Counted from the first letter of the stretch, positions 24,411 to 33,651 are shown. The stretch is 64,000 nucleotides of DNA from JBJYIN01 sp046237015 (GCF_046237015.1 NZ_JBJYIN010000002.1:62001-126000); one strand, 5' to 3'. Notes: generated by a model not told the origin, from the letters alone. A program made the numbers and translations.

Positions 24411-26426
24411 ATGTTTTTAGTCATGCTACGTTATTCATTGATCCTATTTGGCCTGGTTGTCTGCTCTGCCTGCTCTCAGGCCGATCGTCCGCATTTTCTC
24501 GCGCCAGCCGATCGGCCATTGAGTGAAAGTGAGAAAAGCTGGCCTAAAAATCACTACATTGTGCTGGCTTACCACGATGTTGAAGATGACGCCGCCGATC
24601 AACGTTTTATGTCAGTACGAACCAGTGCGCTTAATGAACAGTTCACCTGGCTACGGGAAAATGGTTACCAGCCGGTCTCGATTGACCAGATCCTTCAGGC
24701 TCAGGCTGGGGGAAAACCGCTGCCTGCAAGAGCGGTGTTGCTGACCTTTGATGATGGTTTCAGTAGCTTCTATTATCGGGTTTACCCCCTGCTGAAGGCT
24801 TACCAATGGCCAGCGGTGTTGGCACCGGTCGGCACCTGGCTGGATACGCCGAAAGATCAGGTAGTGGATTATGGTGGTGAACCGATCGCGCGTGACAAGT
24901 TTTTATTCTGGCCACAGGTAGGCGAGATGTCCCGCTCTGGTCTAGTTGAGATCGCGTCGCATACGTATGCGATGCATAAAGGAATATTGGCTAACCCTCA
25001 GGGAAATACGCAACCTGAAGCGGTTACCCGGCGTTATTTCCCGGACATACAGCGGTATGAAAGCCAGGCCGACTATCAACGACGTGTTGATAAGGATGTC
25101 GAGCTTATTACCCAGCGTATCGTCGCCGCGACCGGTAAAACTCCCCGGGTCTGGGTATGGCCGTATGGGGCCGCAGGCGGTGAGGCGTTAAGCATTATTA
25201 AGCAGCATGGTTATCAAATGGCGCTGACATTGGAAGATGGGTTGGCATCGGTAGATAAGCCCTTTAACGTGCCACGTGTGCTGATTAGCAATAATCCTGA
25301 TATCAAAAGTTTTGCGCAGATGGTGAATGATGCGCGTAATCGGCAGGTGATGCGCGTTGTGCATGTTGATCTGGACTACGTTTACGATCCCGATCCGGTA
25401 CAGCAATCGCGTAATGTTGACATGCTGGTTCAACGCATTGCTGATCTCGGCGTGAATACTGTATTTTTACAGGCTTTTTCCGATCCCGATGGTGATGGCA
25501 ATGTCCGTTCACTCTATTTTCAGAACCGTTGGTTACCGGTTAGATCGGATCTATTCAACCATGTTGCCTGGCAGCTTGATAATCGTATTGATGTAAAGGT
25601 TTATGCATGGATGCCTGTGCTGGCGTTTGATTTTGACGATAGTTCGCTCAGTCGGGTGGAAAAAATCAATCTTGCCACAGGCCAAAGCCGGGTCGATGCG
25701 ATGCAGTACAAAAGACTGTCGCCTTGGGACGCAAAAGCACGTCAGCGAATCATTGATATCTATGAAGATCTTGCTGCTTACGCGCCATTTCATGGCATCT
25801 TGTTTCATGATGATGCCGTTCTGGCAGATGATGAGGATGCCAGTACCGATGCCGTGCGGGCCTACCAACTTGCTGGGTTCCCAGCATCTATTGCCACTAT
25901 TCGAAACGATCCGATACTTTTCCAACGCTGGAGTCAATTTAAAAGTCGGGCGTTGACGTCGTTTACCCAGACATTGGCGGCACACGTTCGAGATATCCGG
26001 GGGCCACAAATCAAAACGGCACGTAACCTGTTTGCGTTGCCGATTTTGGAACCTCAAAGCGAGACTTGGTTTGCTCAGAATTTGGATGACTTTCTGACCA
26101 ACTATGACTGGGTTGCCGTGATGGCGATGCCTTTAATGGAAAATGTGCCGTTAAAAGAAAGTAATGTCTGGCTGGATAAATTGGTACGCGAGGTTGCGAT
26201 GCGACCTAATGCGCTACATAAAACCGTTTTTGAGCTACAAAGCCGGAACTGGAAAACTGCGGGGCAAGACTGGCTTAATTCTACGCGATTAGTTGATTGG
26301 ATGACGCGTCTGCAACTGAATGGCGCGCAGAATTATGGTTATTATCCGGATAATTTCTTAACCAATCAGCCTGAATTAACGGTGATCCGTCCTTCGTTAT
26401 CATTAGAATGGTATCCACAGTCATGA
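24411..26426 (+). CDS. pgaB: PNAG N-deacetylase, PgaB/HmsF
   Basis: Partially deacetylates PNAG in the periplasm before export. It has 671 residues, like E. coli PgaB. The N-terminus is a lipoprotein-like signal (LILFGLVVCSACSQ). A polysaccharide deacetylase (NodB-like) domain follows, with LLTFDDGFSSFYYRVYPLL carrying the metal-binding Asp pair and SHTYAMHK. From about residue 320 comes the glycoside-hydrolase-like C-terminal domain (HVDLDYVYDPDPVQQ...). It follows pgaA after 9 bp. Confidence 0.95.
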   Translation: MFLVMLRYSLILFGLVVCSACSQADRPHFLAPADRPLSESEKSWPKNHYIVLAYHDVEDDAADQRFMSVRTSALNEQFTWLRENGYQPVSIDQILQAQAGGKPLPARAVLLTFDDGFSSFYYRVYPLLKAYQWPAVLAPVGTWLDTPKDQVVDYGGEPIARDKFLFWPQVGEMSRSGLVEIASHTYAMHKGILANPQGNTQPEAVTRRYFPDIQRYESQADYQRRVDKDVELITQRIVAATGKTPRVWVWPYGAAGGEALSIIKQHGYQMALTLEDGLASVDKPFNVPRVLISNNPDIKSFAQMVNDARNRQVMRVVHVDLDYVYDPDPVQQSRNVDMLVQRIADLGVNTVFLQAFSDPDGDGNVRSLYFQNRWLPVRSDLFNHVAWQLDNRIDVKVYAWMPVLAFDFDDSSLSRVEKINLATGQSRVDAMQYKRLSPWDAKARQRIIDIYEDLAAYAPFHGILFHDDAVLADDEDASTDAVRAYQLAGFPASIATIRNDPILFQRWSQFKSRALTSFTQTLAAHVRDIRGPQIKTARNLFALPILEPQSETWFAQNLDDFLTNYDWVAVMAMPLMENVPLKESNVWLDKLVREVAMRPNALHKTVFELQSRNWKTAGQDWLNSTRLVDWMTRLQLNGAQNYGYYPDNFLTNQPELTVIRPSLSLEWYPQS

Positions 26427-27751
26427 TTGATCGTCTTATTGCGTTTCTTATTTTATGCCTGGTATTTAGTATTCCACTCGGTGCATCCTTTGTTTTTACG
26501 GGCGAAATTATTCTTTATTTCGTTTTTTTCTGGCCGTTATTTATGTCAGGAATATGGATCACGGGAGGGCTTTATTTCTGGTTTCATTATGAACGCCATT
26601 GGCCGTGGGGGAAAAACGTTACACCGCCGGAATTAAAAGGTAATCCGTTAGTCTCGATATTAATTCCCTGTTATAACGAGGAACCCAACGCGCGGGAAAC
26701 GATAGAAGCTGCGCTAGGTCAGCGATATACCAATATTGAGGTCATCGCTATTAACGATGGCTCTAAAGACGGAACGGCCGACATACTGAATCAGCTTGCG
26801 AGTGAATACGAACGGTTACGGGTGATCCATCTGGCTCATAATCAGGGGAAAGCCATTGCACTTCAAACGGGGGCCGTAGCGGCAAATAGCGATCTTTTGG
26901 TCTGTATTGATGGGGATGCCTTGCTCGATCAAGACGCTGTCGCTTATTTGGTTGCCCCATTGCTGGATAATCCCCGTGTGGGGGCGGTAACCGGAAATCC
27001 GAGAATTCGAACTCGTTCAACGTTGGTCGGGCGGGTTCAGGTTGGTGAGTTTTCTTCAATTATCGGCCTGATTAAACGAACCCAGCGCATTTATGGAAAA
27101 GTCTTTACGGTCTCCGGGGTGGTCGCGGCATTTCGTCGTCGGGCATTGGCAGATGTGGGCTACTGGAGTTCAGATATCATTACCGAAGATATTGATATCA
27201 GTTGGAAACTTCAGCTACGTCATTGGGCCATTTTTTTCGAACCCAGAGCGCTATGCTGGATTCTGATGCCGGAAACATTGAAAGGCTTGTGGAAACAGCG
27301 TCTGCGCTGGGCTCAGGGTGGTGCCGAGGTTTTCCTGAAGAACCTGGGGGCTATCTGGTCGTGGCGACATCGTAGAATTTGGGCATTATTTTTTGAATAT
27401 TCAGTTTCTATTTTGTGGGCTTTTACCTATGCCATCAGCGTTATTCTTTTTCTTCTTGGCATGGTGATGGAGATCCCCGATAGAATTCAGGTGCAGCGGC
27501 TTTTTCCGCCCGAGTTTACCGGATTAGTCTTGGCAACCATGTGTTTATTACAGTTTTCAATTAGCGTCATAATCGAAACGCGTTATGAGAAAAATATTGG
27601 TCGCTCGCTTTTTTGGATTATCTGGTATCCCATGGTGTATTGGATGCTGAATTTATTTACCAGCCTGATCAGTTTCCCCAAGGTCATGTTAAAAGCACGT
27701 AGCCAGCGAGCACGATGGGAAAGTCCCGATCGTGGTATTGAGAAGAGATAA
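26423..27751 (+). CDS. pgaC: PNAG synthase glycosyltransferase, PgaC/HmsR
   Basis: Membrane family 2 glycosyltransferase that polymerises GlcNAc from UDP-GlcNAc. It has 442 residues from the ATG that overlaps the pgaB stop (ATGA), against about 441 in E. coli; an ATG at 26408 is also in frame. Visible motifs are PCYNEEPN, INDGSKDGT, DGDALLD, the catalytic TEDIDIS, and QRLRW. Membrane spans lie at both ends. PgaC with PgaD is activated by c-di-GMP in E. coli. Confidence 0.96.
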   Translation: MIDRLIAFLILCLVFSIPLGASFVFTGEIILYFVFFWPLFMSGIWITGGLYFWFHYERHWPWGKNVTPPELKGNPLVSILIPCYNEEPNARETIEAALGQRYTNIEVIAINDGSKDGTADILNQLASEYERLRVIHLAHNQGKAIALQTGAVAANSDLLVCIDGDALLDQDAVAYLVAPLLDNPRVGAVTGNPRIRTRSTLVGRVQVGEFSSIIGLIKRTQRIYGKVFTVSGVVAAFRRRALADVGYWSSDIITEDIDISWKLQLRHWAIFFEPRALCWILMPETLKGLWKQRLRWAQGGAEVFLKNLGAIWSWRHRRIWALFFEYSVSILWAFTYAISVILFLLGMVMEIPDRIQVQRLFPPEFTGLVLATMCLLQFSISVIIETRYEKNIGRSLFWIIWYPMVYWMLNLFTSLISFPKVMLKARSQRARWESPDRGIEKR

Positions 27752-27753
27752 AA

Positions 27754-28170
27754 ATGAACTCACCACTTATTTTCACAGAACAGCGAATTCTACCTCGGAT
27801 TATCGATATTTTAATTACGCTGTGTGCATGGTTGGGATATATCTGGTTGATCGGATATGGAATTCTCTCCCTTATGAATGGCGGATCGGTGATCGTGCCT
27901 CATTTCATCTGGCCTGAATTACAGACGTTTCTGTTTTATTTTCTTATTGCATTGGTTAACGCGTTGATGATTATTTTGTGGGCCAAATACAATCAGTATC
28001 GATTCAGTCAGGAGCGTCGTCAGCGAGTGAGTTCATTGCTCAATGAGGATATTGCCACGAGCTTTTCGGTTCAGCCAGAGGAGATGGATATGCTTAATCG
28101 AAATCAGATACAACGAGTATGGCACGATGGGCAAGGGCACATTGCTCGTATTGAATCTCTTGATAAATAG
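27754..28170 (+). CDS. pgaD: PNAG synthase accessory protein, PgaD/HmsS
   Basis: A 138-residue inner-membrane protein with two hydrophobic segments (about residues 15-43 and 54-78), the size and topology of PgaD, which binds PgaC and takes part in c-di-GMP sensing. It follows pgaC after two bases. Sequence identity in this family is low, so position and topology carry the call. Confidence 0.9.
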   Translation: MNSPLIFTEQRILPRIIDILITLCAWLGYIWLIGYGILSLMNGGSVIVPHFIWPELQTFLFYFLIALVNALMIILWAKYNQYRFSQERRQRVSSLLNEDIATSFSVQPEEMDMLNRNQIQRVWHDGQGHIARIESLDK

Positions 28171-28174
28171 ATTA

Positions 28175-28301
28175 TATACCCGTCATACTTCAAGTTGCAT
28201 GTGTGTTGGCTGCGTTCAGTCACCCGAATCACTTACTCAAGTAAGCTCATCGGGATTCCTTCGCTTGCCGCCTTCCTGAAACTTGAATTATTTTGGGTAT
28301 A
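28175..28301 (+). repeat. MITE-like palindromic repeat, type A (copy 1)
   Basis: A 127-bp element with inverted ends TATACCC and GGGTATA and an imperfectly palindromic interior (CTTCAAGTTGCATGTG... to ...CTGAAACTTGAATTATTT, with CACTTACTCAAGTAAGC near the centre). Copies at 45763, 53287 and 54902 are nearly identical. It lies right after pgaD. Confidence 0.88.
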
Positions 28302-28309
28302 TACCAGTT

Positions 28310-28341
28310 ATATTTCAAGTTGCATAAGCAACTTGAAATAT
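28310..28341. terminator. Mini-palindrome between pgaD and yfiB
   Basis: ATATTTCAAGTTGC and GCAACTTGAAATAT form a perfect 14-bp stem with a 4-nt loop. The arm resembles the left end of the neighbouring type A repeat, so this may be an internally deleted relative. Between convergent operons it could stop transcription from both sides. Confidence 0.65.
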
Positions 28342-28350
28342 GGGATCAAT

Positions 28351-28833
28351 TCATGGAGCGGTAATCACAATCGAAACGCGTCTGTTTTCAGCGCGACCAA
28401 CGGATGTTTTATTACTACTAATCGGATATTGTGAACCTAAACCCTGCGTCGTTAAATTGCTACGCGGTATATTGGCTTCTTTAGCGTAAGTATCAGCAAC
28501 CGCATTTGCCCGTTTTAGTGATAATTCTTGGTTGTAATTATTATCACCATAATTATCAGTATGCCCATCCATTCGTGCATGGCGTAATCCAACAGAGGTT
28601 AAGGATAACGCTATCCGTTTAATCGCTTCTTTACTTTCTGGTGTTAATGTTGATTTTTCTTTTGCAAAGAGCAATTTCTCTGACAAACCTAACATCCAAC
28701 CATCCATATTATTTTCGAAACCTTGTGATTTCAGCGCACTGATTTGTTCAGGTGAAAATTTTTCAGGAGATGATTGGCAACCAGCGGTAAATAAAAGAAC
28801 AGAGATGGACAATATTGAAAGTGATTTTCTCAT
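28351..28833 (-). CDS. yfiB: OmpA-family lipoprotein, YfiB-like
   Basis: A 160-residue lipoprotein. The start at 28833 has AGGAT about nine bases upstream, and the signal ends in a lipobox with Cys (LLFTAGCQSS). The C-terminal OmpA-like peptidoglycan-binding domain is clear (RMDGHTDNYGDNNYNQELSLKRANAV...GLGSQYPISSNKT...NRRVSIVI). In Pseudomonas YfiB relieves repression of the diguanylate cyclase YfiN by sequestering YfiR. It is the last gene of the yfiR-dgcN-yfiB set here, matching HmsE of Yersinia in role. Confidence 0.88.
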   Translation of the reverse strand: MRKSLSILSISVLLFTAGCQSSPEKFSPEQISALKSQGFENNMDGWMLGLSEKLLFAKEKSTLTPESKEAIKRIALSLTSVGLRHARMDGHTDNYGDNNYNQELSLKRANAVADTYAKEANIPRSNLTTQGLGSQYPISSNKTSVGRAENRRVSIVITAP

Positions 28834-28856
28834 TAAAAACATCCTATCGACATACA

Positions 28857-30095
28857 CTATGTGACAATTACATTATGGTGCTTCCTTTTTTCGCTATACA
28901 TATTTTTATCAGCCTGCTCCATCAGTGATTTGGGCGTTGAATGTTCATCCGCGATCACTGCACCAATACTAAGTGACATTATAATAGTAATTCCCTCTGA
29001 TAGACAGATTGGGGCGCTCATTTTTTTATTTATTTTATCAATGACGGTATCAATACATTCTTTATCTAAATTTTCAGCGACAAAGATTAATGCAAACTCA
29101 TCACCACCTAATCGAGCGGGAAGGGCATTATCATCTGCACAAAGTGACAACCTATTAGCAATGTGAATAAGAACTTCGTCGCCAATTGCATGACCATACG
29201 TATCATTAACATCTTTAAACTTATTTCCATCCATAAAAAGCAAGGCAATATTTGATTTCTTCTTTTTATCCTTCAACAAGGATTCCAGCATGCTGCAAAA
29301 AGCCGTTCTGTTGGCGATACCCGTGAGCGGGTCGCGCAGTGAACGCTTAAGCAAAGAGTCTTTTTCTTTTAAGATTTGGTATTGCCAATGTTCCACTTCG
29401 GACATTAAGCTATTGAAACCTTGACTTAAAATATCTATCTCAACAATGTTTCCCGATGGGATTCGCCGGGAGAAGTTACGACTTACCCGGATATCATGAA
29501 CTACGTCAATAATCCTCTTTAGTGCGAGAATAAGGCCGTTATGTAAATATTTTGAAATAAAAATAGAAATAGCAGAGACTAAAATAACACACAGCGTAAG
29601 TATGGTGAGTGAAGATAAGATAAATTGTTCAACCGTTTCTCTTTCTCCCGATACTTCGATATTCCCTATTAGTTCTCCCTGATGGTAAATAGGTTGAATA
29701 ACAGGATCCGGCAGAATCCACCGGGTAATGACTTTATGTGTGGTGTCAGTGAGAATACTGTTTTTTGAATGCCATTTGGTTAATGTGTTTCCCTTATCAT
29801 CGGTTACAACAGCGCTACTAAATTGCCCTTGTTGACCAAGATCATTCAATTTTTCGTATGCGGCAGTACCATCCCGAAACACGACAGCGGCTTCTACGCT
29901 TTGGCTTAATGTGTAAGCCAGTAATTGCAAATTTTTTTCAGAAAATTGCTTGAAAGAGATGAGAGACGCCGTCGTAATTAATGTCCATGATACCGCCATT
30001 GTGATAGTTAATGTAATGGTACTGATTCGGGTCAGGGCGGACTTAAATGTTATTTTTCTTTTTTCTTTATAAGAGTGAATCCTTTTTCCATTCAT
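28857..30095 (-). CDS. dgcN: Diguanylate cyclase, DgcN/YfiN-like
   Basis: A 412-residue inner-membrane enzyme making c-di-GMP. It has a first membrane span at about residues 25-48, a periplasmic sensor region (about 50-155, CHASE8-like), a second span (160-183), a HAMP-like linker (185-240), and a GGDEF domain with GGDEF at 330-334. The product-inhibition motif RxxD is absent at the expected place (residues 321-324 are DDNA), consistent with a cyclase not feedback inhibited. It is flanked by yfiR and yfiB and converges on pgaABCD, whose synthase responds to c-di-GMP. Confidence 0.92.
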   Translation of the reverse strand: MNGKRIHSYKEKRKITFKSALTRISTITLTITMAVSWTLITTASLISFKQFSEKNLQLLAYTLSQSVEAAVVFRDGTAAYEKLNDLGQQGQFSSAVVTDDKGNTLTKWHSKNSILTDTTHKVITRWILPDPVIQPIYHQGELIGNIEVSGERETVEQFILSSLTILTLCVILVSAISIFISKYLHNGLILALKRIIDVVHDIRVSRNFSRRIPSGNIVEIDILSQGFNSLMSEVEHWQYQILKEKDSLLKRSLRDPLTGIANRTAFCSMLESLLKDKKKKSNIALLFMDGNKFKDVNDTYGHAIGDEVLIHIANRLSLCADDNALPARLGGDEFALIFVAENLDKECIDTVIDKINKKMSAPICLSEGITIIMSLSIGAVIADEHSTPKSLMEQADKNMYSEKRKHHNVIVT

Positions 30096-30104
30096 GACAA
30101 TAAC

Positions 30105-30644
30105 CTAATGTCGAGCAAGAATAAGAACATCAGGATGAACCCTGATGCCACTTCTTGAAAGGTGGTTTAAGTTAACCGAAAAACGTACATTCTGATCGGA
30201 AAAGAGTAGGCAAAACGAGCTTCCGCTGACACATTCTGGGTTTTGCTCTGCAATTGTCAATAATGGTTGATTGGGTGAGCGACTGGCTATTTCGATTTGC
30301 TGTGAAACTGATTCTTTCCCAAAATATATTGCATCACATTGTAATTGCTGAATATCATCGAGTTTCTGTAGCACTACTGCATTAAATTTAGGCGCGTTTT
30401 TTGTTTCTTTCCGAACGGTCAGTGGCGTAAGAAAATAGGCCGATGAGGACACACAAAGCGTTGGCGGTGTTTTGGGGACAGGCCAACGGGAATAGCTGAT
30501 AATTCCAGACACAGTTTGGTAAATCTGATCCGGTGATATCTTTGTCATTTCAGCGATGAGTTGATTCGGTTCGCTTGCCTTGGTTGGCAGGGAAAGTATC
30601 GAGATAACGAAAAACAGGATGAACACGAAACTGCTTTTGATCAC
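30105..30644 (-). CDS. yfiR: Periplasmic repressor of DgcN, YfiR-like
   Basis: A 179-residue YfiR-family protein with a signal peptide (IKSSFVFILFFVISILSLPTKA). The body has the YfiR pattern (IISYSRWP near residue 45, DAIYFG, LLTIAE, FSVNLNHLSRSGIRVHPDVLILA at the end). The start is uncertain: GTG 30644 is used, while TTG 30656 is also in frame. YfiR binds the periplasmic part of YfiN and keeps it inactive. First gene of the three-gene operon. Confidence 0.88.
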   Translation of the reverse strand: MIKSSFVFILFFVISILSLPTKASEPNQLIAEMTKISPDQIYQTVSGIISYSRWPVPKTPPTLCVSSSAYFLTPLTVRKETKNAPKFNAVVLQKLDDIQQLQCDAIYFGKESVSQQIEIASRSPNQPLLTIAEQNPECVSGSSFCLLFSDQNVRFSVNLNHLSRSGIRVHPDVLILARH

Positions 30645-30708
30645 GATGTTGCCCAACCTATAAAAACAATATTATATAATATGGAAGAATATATTTAAAA
30701 ATGACTGA

Positions 30709-30738
30709 CCTAGCCAGCATTATTTTAGTGGGGCTAGG
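30709..30738 (-). terminator. Probable terminator of the immunity-gene array
   Basis: CCTAGCC (30709-30715) and GGCTAGG (30732-30738) form a stem. On the minus strand it is followed within about ten bases by a short T-run (ATTTTTAAA). It lies just after the last immunity-type gene and just before the yfiR promoter region. Confidence 0.5.
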
Positions 30739-30768
30739 ATATTGTCTCTGCGATCAGATTTATAGCTT

Positions 30769-31131
30769 TCATTTATTTTCCGCCATGTTGTCATACAGAT
30801 GGTGAATACAATACATACTCCCTTTCACCTGTCGGATGTCACAACCCGCCCATATACATGGCTTACTGCCAAGACCATTATGCTGCTGAATAATATAGTT
30901 TTTAATTAAAGACGTGCGATCAAACTGCTGCCAGCGATGCTGATCCGCTATTTTTACGGCGTAGCATGGCAGGTATTTATCCCATTCATCAACACTGTAA
31001 AGTTGTAGGCAATCAGGACACTGCATCAACAATAGCCAGTTGGCTGCTGCCAGTGGCTTTAATGTTGCTGTGATGTCAGCATAATGATTGCTGATATCCA
31101 TGACTTCAGGGCGTTGTATACACGTGCACAT
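30769..31131 (-). CDS. Hypothetical protein, Cys-rich, in immunity array
   Basis: A 120-residue protein with CPDC (near residue 38) and CIWAGC...C-x2-H at the C-terminus (PCIWAGCDIRQVKGSMYCIHH), which could form a zinc site. It has no signal peptide or membrane span. MDISNHYAD at residue 11 is an alternative start. It is the last of nine compact minus-strand genes that look like an immunity array. I do not recognise the family. Confidence 0.65.
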   Translation of the reverse strand: MCTCIQRPEVMDISNHYADITATLKPLAAANWLLLMQCPDCLQLYSVDEWDKYLPCYAVKIADQHRWQQFDRTSLIKNYIIQQHNGLGSKPCIWAGCDIRQVKGSMYCIHHLYDNMAENK

Positions 31132-31137
31132 GACTTA

Positions 31138-31602
31138 TTATTTACCTGCTGAAACGTCAGCCCATGATAGAAAGCCGAGGCGGTTTAATAAACGACGAGA
31201 CAGACCACAGCTCCAGCAACTCATTTGTATCTGTCGATGAAGCTCAGGTTGTGTGTGCCAAAGATTTTCGGAATAACCAAGCAGTGAATCATAAAAAGTG
31301 GAATGATCCGCTTCCTTAGGTAAACGCATAAAAAGCGACAGTATTGGGTCATGATAGGGCGTGATACCAATTACGGCACTGAGCAATGCCCTCAATACAG
31401 TATGATCAATGTCAGCAGATGCTTGTGAAAAACGTTCACACCATCGTTCGTTGCGGGTTTTCCAGTAGTCAGTTAATAACGGAATATCGATGGCTGATAA
31501 CGTGGCAATCAGCTCTTCGGCCTCTAAAAATAGGTCGTCGCTATAGTAGTGTTCATCGTCTGCACTGAGCAATGAATCAAGTTTCTTCAATGTATCTGTC
31601 AC
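31138..31602 (-). CDS. Hypothetical protein in immunity array
   Basis: A 154-residue mostly helical protein of unknown family, with CWSCGLSRRLLNRLGFLSW near the C-terminus. The start is taken as GTG 31602, one base after the upstream stop. ATG 31632 and TTG 31638 are in frame but would overlap the upstream gene by about 30 bp and encode a poorly protein-like N-terminus. It is soluble and probably co-expressed with its neighbours. Confidence 0.62.
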   Translation of the reverse strand: MTDTLKKLDSLLSADDEHYYSDDLFLEAEELIATLSAIDIPLLTDYWKTRNERWCERFSQASADIDHTVLRALLSAVIGITPYHDPILSLFMRLPKEADHSTFYDSLLGYSENLWHTQPELHRQIQMSCWSCGLSRRLLNRLGFLSWADVSAGK

Positions 31603-31603
31603 G

Positions 31604-32041
31604 TTATACCCGTTCAAGCGTGATGGAAACATCGACAACCATCGCTTGCTGTGCCAATAGAAAAGCAGCGGAATTCATCAACGTTGTTTTAAATTCATCG
31701 GATTCAGATGGTGTATGGCACCAGATATTACCGTCACCAATCGCTTTCGTCCCTTTCGTTGAATGGAATCGGAACCTGACTGAAAGTTGCATCATGGCAT
31801 CAGCACAGTCATCGGGATCGTCAAGGTCTGGCATTATTTGCCGTGTCAGATCTAATTCAAAATATTTGCGATAAGTTCCCCACTGATACAACAGCATATC
31901 GCCATCAGCGTCAACGTCAGTCTGAGCGATACGCTCAGAGACATAAAGCTGGATAACATAGCTGAAAAGAGCAGCGATATTGTTTTCTTTCAATGCTGTC
32001 GATGCTTCTGTCAGTGCTTTTATTTTTCCAATATCAGTCAT
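31604..32041 (-). CDS. Hypothetical protein in immunity array
   Basis: A 145-residue soluble protein, acidic in the middle (DVDADGDMLLYQWGTY, PDLDDPDDCADAMM), of unknown family. The end (AFLLAQQAMVVDVSITLERV) looks beta-rich. It overlaps the upstream gene by 8 bp, so translation is coupled. An acidic, small, cytoplasmic product fits an immunity protein but does not prove it. Confidence 0.65.
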   Translation of the reverse strand: MTDIGKIKALTEASTALKENNIAALFSYVIQLYVSERIAQTDVDADGDMLLYQWGTYRKYFELDLTRQIMPDLDDPDDCADAMMQLSVRFRFHSTKGTKAIGDGNIWCHTPSESDEFKTTLMNSAAFLLAQQAMVVDVSITLERV

Positions 32042-32318
32042 ACTTCTTCCAATGTATCTCTATGTTCTGGTATTGCTCCGGCAAAGCCGTTTTTGCTTCA
32101 GCTATTGAGCTATAGCAAAAATCCTGTACGGTTTCCCATGTTGCATCGCAACTGAACCGATAAATTTTGCTGTCATTCGGGTAGCGACAGATCGCCAGAG
32201 CAACAATTTCAATTGCATCGATTTCATTATTTGCATGTACCACTCCAAATGGTTTATCAGATGCATAAGCCCATTCCAGTACGGCGGCACCATCAATTTC
32301 TTCGGGGGGATTTTGCAT
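32034..32318 (-). CDS. Hypothetical protein in immunity array
   Basis: A 94-residue soluble, acidic protein (EEIDGAAVLEWAYASDKPFGVV, IYRFSCDATWETVQDF, ending IEIHWKKYD). No family was recognised with confidence. It overlaps the next gene by 8 bp. Its size and setting suggest an immunity or antitoxin-type protein. Confidence 0.65.
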   Translation of the reverse strand: MQNPPEEIDGAAVLEWAYASDKPFGVVHANNEIDAIEIVALAICRYPNDSKIYRFSCDATWETVQDFCYSSIAEAKTALPEQYQNIEIHWKKYD

Positions 32319-32344
32319 TTTTGCTATTTATCCGACGTTCTATA

Positions 32345-32731
32345 TCAAACCAATCCAGATTTTAATGCTTGTTCAATAGCCTGCTTTAACAGCGCTTCGT
32401 CTTCATATAACTCCCGGTATTCGGCCAGAGGAAGATTACCTTCATTATATTGCTTTGCAAAAAAGACGCGTAAACGCCATTCATCAGGATGCGGTTTATC
32501 AAAATCAAAATCTATTCCGCCGACTTCCTCTGTCCGGTAAATATTCACACCGACGCCATGTGTCACATACATCCAGTTTGTCCCTGGAATCGGTTTTCTC
32601 CCCCGATAGCCAGGTTGAAGAATATCTTGAGCGGATGTCAGACCGAATGCTTTTTGCAACAGCGCTTCTGCCCAAGCTCGTTGAGCATACCAAAGAGGAA
32701 TGATATTGCAGATTTTTTCTGTATTGTTCAT
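32345..32731 (-). CDS. DUF6896-like protein in immunity array
   Basis: A 128-residue protein whose core (NWMYVTHGVGVNIY...GGIDFDFDKPHPDEWRLRVFF, residues 52-90) matches DUF6896 as I remember it. The HGVG and DFDF signatures at residues 58-61 and 74-77 recur in the first domain of the protein at 4628-5617. DUF6896 proteins occur in toxin-immunity loci; a neutralising role is inferred. Confidence 0.7.
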   Translation of the reverse strand: MNNTEKICNIIPLWYAQRAWAEALLQKAFGLTSAQDILQPGYRGRKPIPGTNWMYVTHGVGVNIYRTEEVGGIDFDFDKPHPDEWRLRVFFAKQYNEGNLPLAEYRELYEDEALLKQAIEQALKSGLV

Positions 32732-32780
32732 AGGTAAGGTCTAACATTGATAATAGTTACATGCCCGTAACTTGCGGATC

Positions 32781-33173
32781 TCATCTCTGGCAAACGTCAG
32801 CATCAGCCAGACCACCATTGCACCATTGGTTATAATCAAATGTATCAGGATGCTCGATCAAAAAAGTACCGCGTTCAGCTAACATAATAAGATATTGATG
32901 ACCACTTTGTTCAGCTCTCGCCAGAAAGTGCTGAATATCGACTTTGGGGCAGATCTCAAAATTTGTTCTGACCGCATCACCAACCATTAAATAAGCGCAA
33001 CTTAAAAAGAATGACTGCTTTGGACAATGATTATCCGCCGCTAATTCGAGAATAATATCGGCAAATAATCGATCTGCGACGGCTAAATCAAAATCCTGTT
33101 CAGGCCACGGCGATTCGGTATCAAATGCCCATTGTCGTAACGCTTTTTCTTGCGGATTCCAGGGATCTTTCAT
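32781..33173 (-). CDS. Hypothetical protein in immunity array
   Basis: A 130-residue soluble protein, helical and rich in Asp, Trp and aromatic residues (WPEQDFDLAVADRLFADIILELAADN; QYLIMLAERGTFLIEHPD). No family is recognised. The gaps to its neighbours are 49 and 61 bp, larger than elsewhere in the array, so each gene may have been acquired separately. Confidence 0.65.
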   Translation of the reverse strand: MKDPWNPQEKALRQWAFDTESPWPEQDFDLAVADRLFADIILELAADNHCPKQSFFLSCAYLMVGDAVRTNFEICPKVDIQHFLARAEQSGHQYLIMLAERGTFLIEHPDTFDYNQWCNGGLADADVCQR

Positions 33174-33234
33174 GTATGCAAACTCAATTGACCAGAAAGG
33201 ATGAACTCATCATAAATCAGGAACCAACCATAAA

Positions 33235-33651
33235 TTATGCCAACACCAGTTGTAGCTGTGATTCCAGACTTTCCGGCATGAGTAAAAACTGATGCCAGCC
33301 ATAAACTACCTGTCGGTATTCTTGTAGGCTAAAGTGTGCGGCGGACATATCGGGATCCTCTTCAATCAGTATCTCAACCTGCGCCCCGTCAGCGTTGAAC
33401 GTGACACTGGTATCATTTAATCCCCAGCACTCTTCTTCACTTTCGCCAGCGGCGACGGAATCAATTAATGTCATGACATTCAGACATTCTGATGGCGTAT
33501 GCACCATCATTGTCAATGCTGCGCACAGGTAGCGCCCATATCGTTCAGACTGGTAGCCATCTGCAACGGCTATACGATACCATACCTCTCCCGCGATGGG
33601 ATGATGACCACCATACTGGCAGTAAAACCGGATTAATGTTGATTCTGTCAT
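33235..33651 (-). CDS. Hypothetical protein in immunity array
   Basis: A 138-residue acidic, soluble protein (VEILIEEDPDMSAAHFSLQEYRQVVYGWHQFLLMPES) with no signal peptide. The family is not recognised with certainty. Its position between other small immunity-type genes supports a similar role. Confidence 0.65.
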   Translation of the reverse strand: MTESTLIRFYCQYGGHHPIAGEVWYRIAVADGYQSERYGRYLCAALTMMVHTPSECLNVMTLIDSVAAGESEEECWGLNDTSVTFNADGAQVEILIEEDPDMSAAHFSLQEYRQVVYGWHQFLLMPESLESQLQLVLA

